Below the pieces are notes generated by a model that searched no databases, was not told the origin of the DNA, and saw only the letters and a program-made list of their open reading frames with translations. Of a stretch of DNA of 6,234 nt, positions 4,839 to 6,234 are shown piece after piece (position 1 is the stretch's first letter; every line of letters starts with the position of its first letter). A program made the translations under genes and the position numbers. The stretch lies in NCBI GenBank assembly GCA_015487645.1, contig WFPH01000208.1, positions 1 to 6,234 of the forward strand. The letters run 5' to 3'. The stretch comes from Thermosulfurimonas sp. GTDB lineage: Bacteria > Desulfobacterota > Thermodesulfobacteria > Thermodesulfobacteriales > Thermodesulfobacteriaceae.

Positions 4839-6013
4839 CCGTATGGGAAAAACTCGAAATTTTAGGGGCGGCGGCCAGTTACGATCATTCCTGTACCGGA
4901 ACGGGTTTTAAACGCGAGGCTCCGGCCACTTTGGAGGGCCGAAAGCGTATCCCCGGTATCTACCTGGCCCATACCGCCGACGGCCGGTGTCTGCCTTTAC
5001 TTAAGGTTCTTTTCACCAACCGCTGTCGTTACGACTGCGCCTATTGTGTGAACAGGGCCTCAAACGATATTCCGCGGGCAGGCTTCGAACCCCGGGAGCT
5101 GGCCGGGCTGGCCATGGAGTTTTACCGACGGGGCTTAATCCGGGGTATCTTCTTAAGCTCGGCGGTCTTCCGCTCCGCGGACTACACCATGGAAAAGATG
5201 CTTGAGACCGCGCGACTTCTCAGAAAGGTTTACGGCTTCCGGGGGTATTTGCATCTCAAGATCCTTCCGGGAGCGGATCCGGAGCTGGTATGCCAGGCTG
5301 TGAGGCTGGCAAGCAGGGTGAGCGCCAATCTCGAGTTCGTGCGCCGAAAGAGCCTGTCTCTTCTCGCCCCGGGAAAGGAAAAAAGGGTCCTCATCGGGGC
5401 TTTAGCCCAGGCCCGGAGATTCAAGCTCGAGGAGGAACTTTCCACCTCCCTTACCACCCAGGTCATCGTAGGGGCCACTCCGGAGACGGACTACGACCTC
5501 TTGCGCACGGCCGAAAATCTCTACCGTCAGGGGCTCCTCAAGCGCATGTATTTCTCGGCCTATCTTCCGGCCAACGAGGATCCGCGCCTTCCGGCCCTGA
5601 ACGCCAGGCCGCCTCTTCTCCGGGAAAGGCGCCTCTATGAGGCGGACTGGCTCCTTCGGTTCTACGGTTTCCGCTACCACGAGCTAGTCTCGCCCGGACA
5701 GAACCTCCCCCTCAAGCTCGATCCTAAGCTGGCTTGGGCCCTGCGGCATCCGGAGTTTTTCCCGGTGGAACTCAAGACCGCCGACTACCGCGCTCTCCTG
5801 CGAGTGCCGGGTATAGGACCACGCTCGGCCCGAAATATCATCCAGGCCCGAAAGACCGGAGTCCTCACCGAAGAAGGACTCCAGGCCCTGGGAATCGCCT
5901 TAAAGAGGGCTCGCTACTTCGTGACTCTAAACGGCCGGCCCCTTTCCCGCGCCAAACCCGAAACTCTCCTCCGGATCTTTCTCCAGCCCGAACCGCTTCC
6001 CCTTTTCACTTGA
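4835..6013 (+). CDS. Putative DNA modification/repair radical SAM protein with C-terminal helix-hairpin-helix
   Basis: A 392-residue radical SAM enzyme resembling the family annotated as putative DNA modification/repair radical SAM protein (TIGR03916). The reaction is unknown; the family was named for its genomic link to a uracil-DNA-glycosylase-like protein. The 4Fe-4S/SAM site is CRYDCAYC at 64-71 (Cys64, Cys68, Cys71), preceded by the family-typical YDHSCTGTG (16-24) and DGRCLPLLKVLFTN (49-62), which add Cys20 and Cys52. The central barrel contains GIFLSSAVFRSADYTMEKM (104-122), LHLKILPGAD (139-148) and TQVIVGATPETD (208-219). Near the end, LRVPGIGPRSARNIIQARK (322-340) is a helix-hairpin-helix motif, a non-specific DNA-binding element. 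The ATG overlaps the toxin stop as ATGA and has no Shine-Dalgarno sequence, so translation should be coupled to the toxin. No glycosylase-like partner is adjacent. The gene is about 60% GC in sampled lines, unlike the toxin gene before it. Confidence 0.88.
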   Translation: MTVWEKLEILGAAASYDHSCTGTGFKREAPATLEGRKRIPGIYLAHTADGRCLPLLKVLFTNRCRYDCAYCVNRASNDIPRAGFEPRELAGLAMEFYRRGLIRGIFLSSAVFRSADYTMEKMLETARLLRKVYGFRGYLHLKILPGADPELVCQAVRLASRVSANLEFVRRKSLSLLAPGKEKRVLIGALAQARRFKLEEELSTSLTTQVIVGATPETDYDLLRTAENLYRQGLLKRMYFSAYLPANEDPRLPALNARPPLLRERRLYEADWLLRFYGFRYHELVSPGQNLPLKLDPKLAWALRHPEFFPVELKTADYRALLRVPGIGPRSARNIIQARKTGVLTEEGLQALGIALKRARYFVTLNGRPLSRAKPETLLRIFLQPEPLPLFT

Positions 6014-6234
6014 AGGTCTCCCATACATAGCGGGCGATGGCCTGGGCGTCTTCATCCGGGATGCGGCGTTCCGAAAAGCGGGGCATACCCGGTCCGGGAT
6101 GGCGCATTCTTTTTACGATATCCTCCGGGCCCCTGATCCCGTTTCGGATCAGGGTCTCCCGCTGGAGATTCTTTTCCGGTCGCACCACATTGCGCCCCCC
6201 AGGATGGCAAAAGTTGCAATGTTTGAGAAAGAGT
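6006..6234 (-). CDS. c-type cytochrome, monoheme c6-like (partial, N-terminus outside window)
   Basis: The minus-strand frame is open from the right edge to a TGA at 6008-6006 and gives 75 residues with no start or signal peptide, because the gene begins beyond the window. It contains a covalent heme attachment site CNFCH at 6218-6204 and, further on, GPGMPRF, whose Met at 6086-6084 is the expected sixth heme ligand. The segments between (CHPGGRNVVRPEKNL, then a long helix, then IPDEDAQAIARYVWETF) match the class I, cytochrome c6-like pattern seen in periplasmic or outer-membrane monoheme cytochromes of metal- and sulfur-compound-respiring bacteria. A GTG at 6188 is a possible but wrong start, since it would cut off the CxxCH. 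The role is presumably electron transfer outside the cytoplasm; the partner is unknown. Its last 8 bases overlap the end of the radical SAM gene on the opposite strand. Confidence 0.88.
   Translation of the reverse strand, partial: LFLKHCNFCHPGGRNVVRPEKNLQRETLIRNGIRGPEDIVKRMRHPGPGMPRFSERRIPDEDAQAIARYVWETFK
6131..6154. repeat. 9-bp perfect inverted repeat inside the cytochrome gene
   Basis: CCCTGATCC (6131-6139) and GGATCAGGG (6146-6154) are exact reverse complements around a 6-base loop. It is GC-rich and could form a stable hairpin in either transcript. Seen from the radical SAM gene it lies about 118 bases past the stop and has no T-run, so it is not a canonical terminator. It may be a by-product of the coded ...LIRNGIRG... 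sequence. Confidence 0.45.

Noticed and set aside
5290..5640. Plus-strand open frame of 116 codons inside the radical SAM gene
   Set aside because: It is Gly/Pro/Arg-rich, typical of a shifted frame in GC-rich DNA, and the overlapping frame carries recognisable family motifs.
6006..6188. A 60-residue protein starting at GTG 6188 as a complete gene
   Set aside because: The frame stays open to the window edge and the upstream codons encode the CNFCH heme site, so this is only the truncated end of a cytochrome.

Overview
The window carries six recognisable protein genes, possibly plus the tail of a seventh at the left edge. It has no rRNA, tRNA, CRISPR array or insertion sequence that I can see. 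Composition is mosaic: most genes are moderately GC-rich, and the toxin-antitoxin pair is distinctly AT-richer. Proteins rich in Arg, Lys and Glu, together with a c6-like monoheme cytochrome, suggest a respiring Gram-negative bacterium, plausibly a thermophile. A Thermodesulfobacteriota-type organism would fit, but that is an impression from protein style; nothing in the window proves the taxon.

Layout, left to right. Bases 65-1813 (+) encode a PabB-PabC fusion that turns chorismate into p-aminobenzoate for folate. Bases 1835-2605 (-) encode a bacterial stomatin/slipin (SPFH membrane scaffold), convergent with pabBC. A 111-base divergent promoter region follows. Bases 2717-4276 (+) encode a two-domain kinase-like protein, with an aminoglycoside-phosphotransferase fold followed by an AAA_33 P-loop kinase domain. 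A perfect 13-bp inverted repeat starts on the base after its stop codon. Next comes a tightly overlapping three-gene unit: a Phd/YefM antitoxin (4319-4573), a RelE-like toxin (4566-4838) and a radical SAM protein of the putative DNA modification/repair family (4835-6013). The right edge holds the C-terminal part of a c-type cytochrome on the minus strand (6006-6234), whose end overlaps the end of the radical SAM gene by 8 bases.

The most interesting point is the last plus-strand unit. Antitoxin, toxin and radical SAM genes overlap by 8 and then 4 bases (ATGA), and neither the toxin nor the radical SAM gene has a clear Shine-Dalgarno sequence of its own. Only the antitoxin has a good one, directly after the palindrome. 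The sequence therefore suggests that an autoregulated toxin-antitoxin promoter drives, by translational coupling, a helix-hairpin-helix radical SAM enzyme thought to act on DNA. Whether this is a functional three-gene system or a recent insertion of a toxin-antitoxin cassette in front of a repair gene cannot be decided from one genome. The composition step between toxin (about 41% GC) and radical SAM gene (about 60%) favours different histories.
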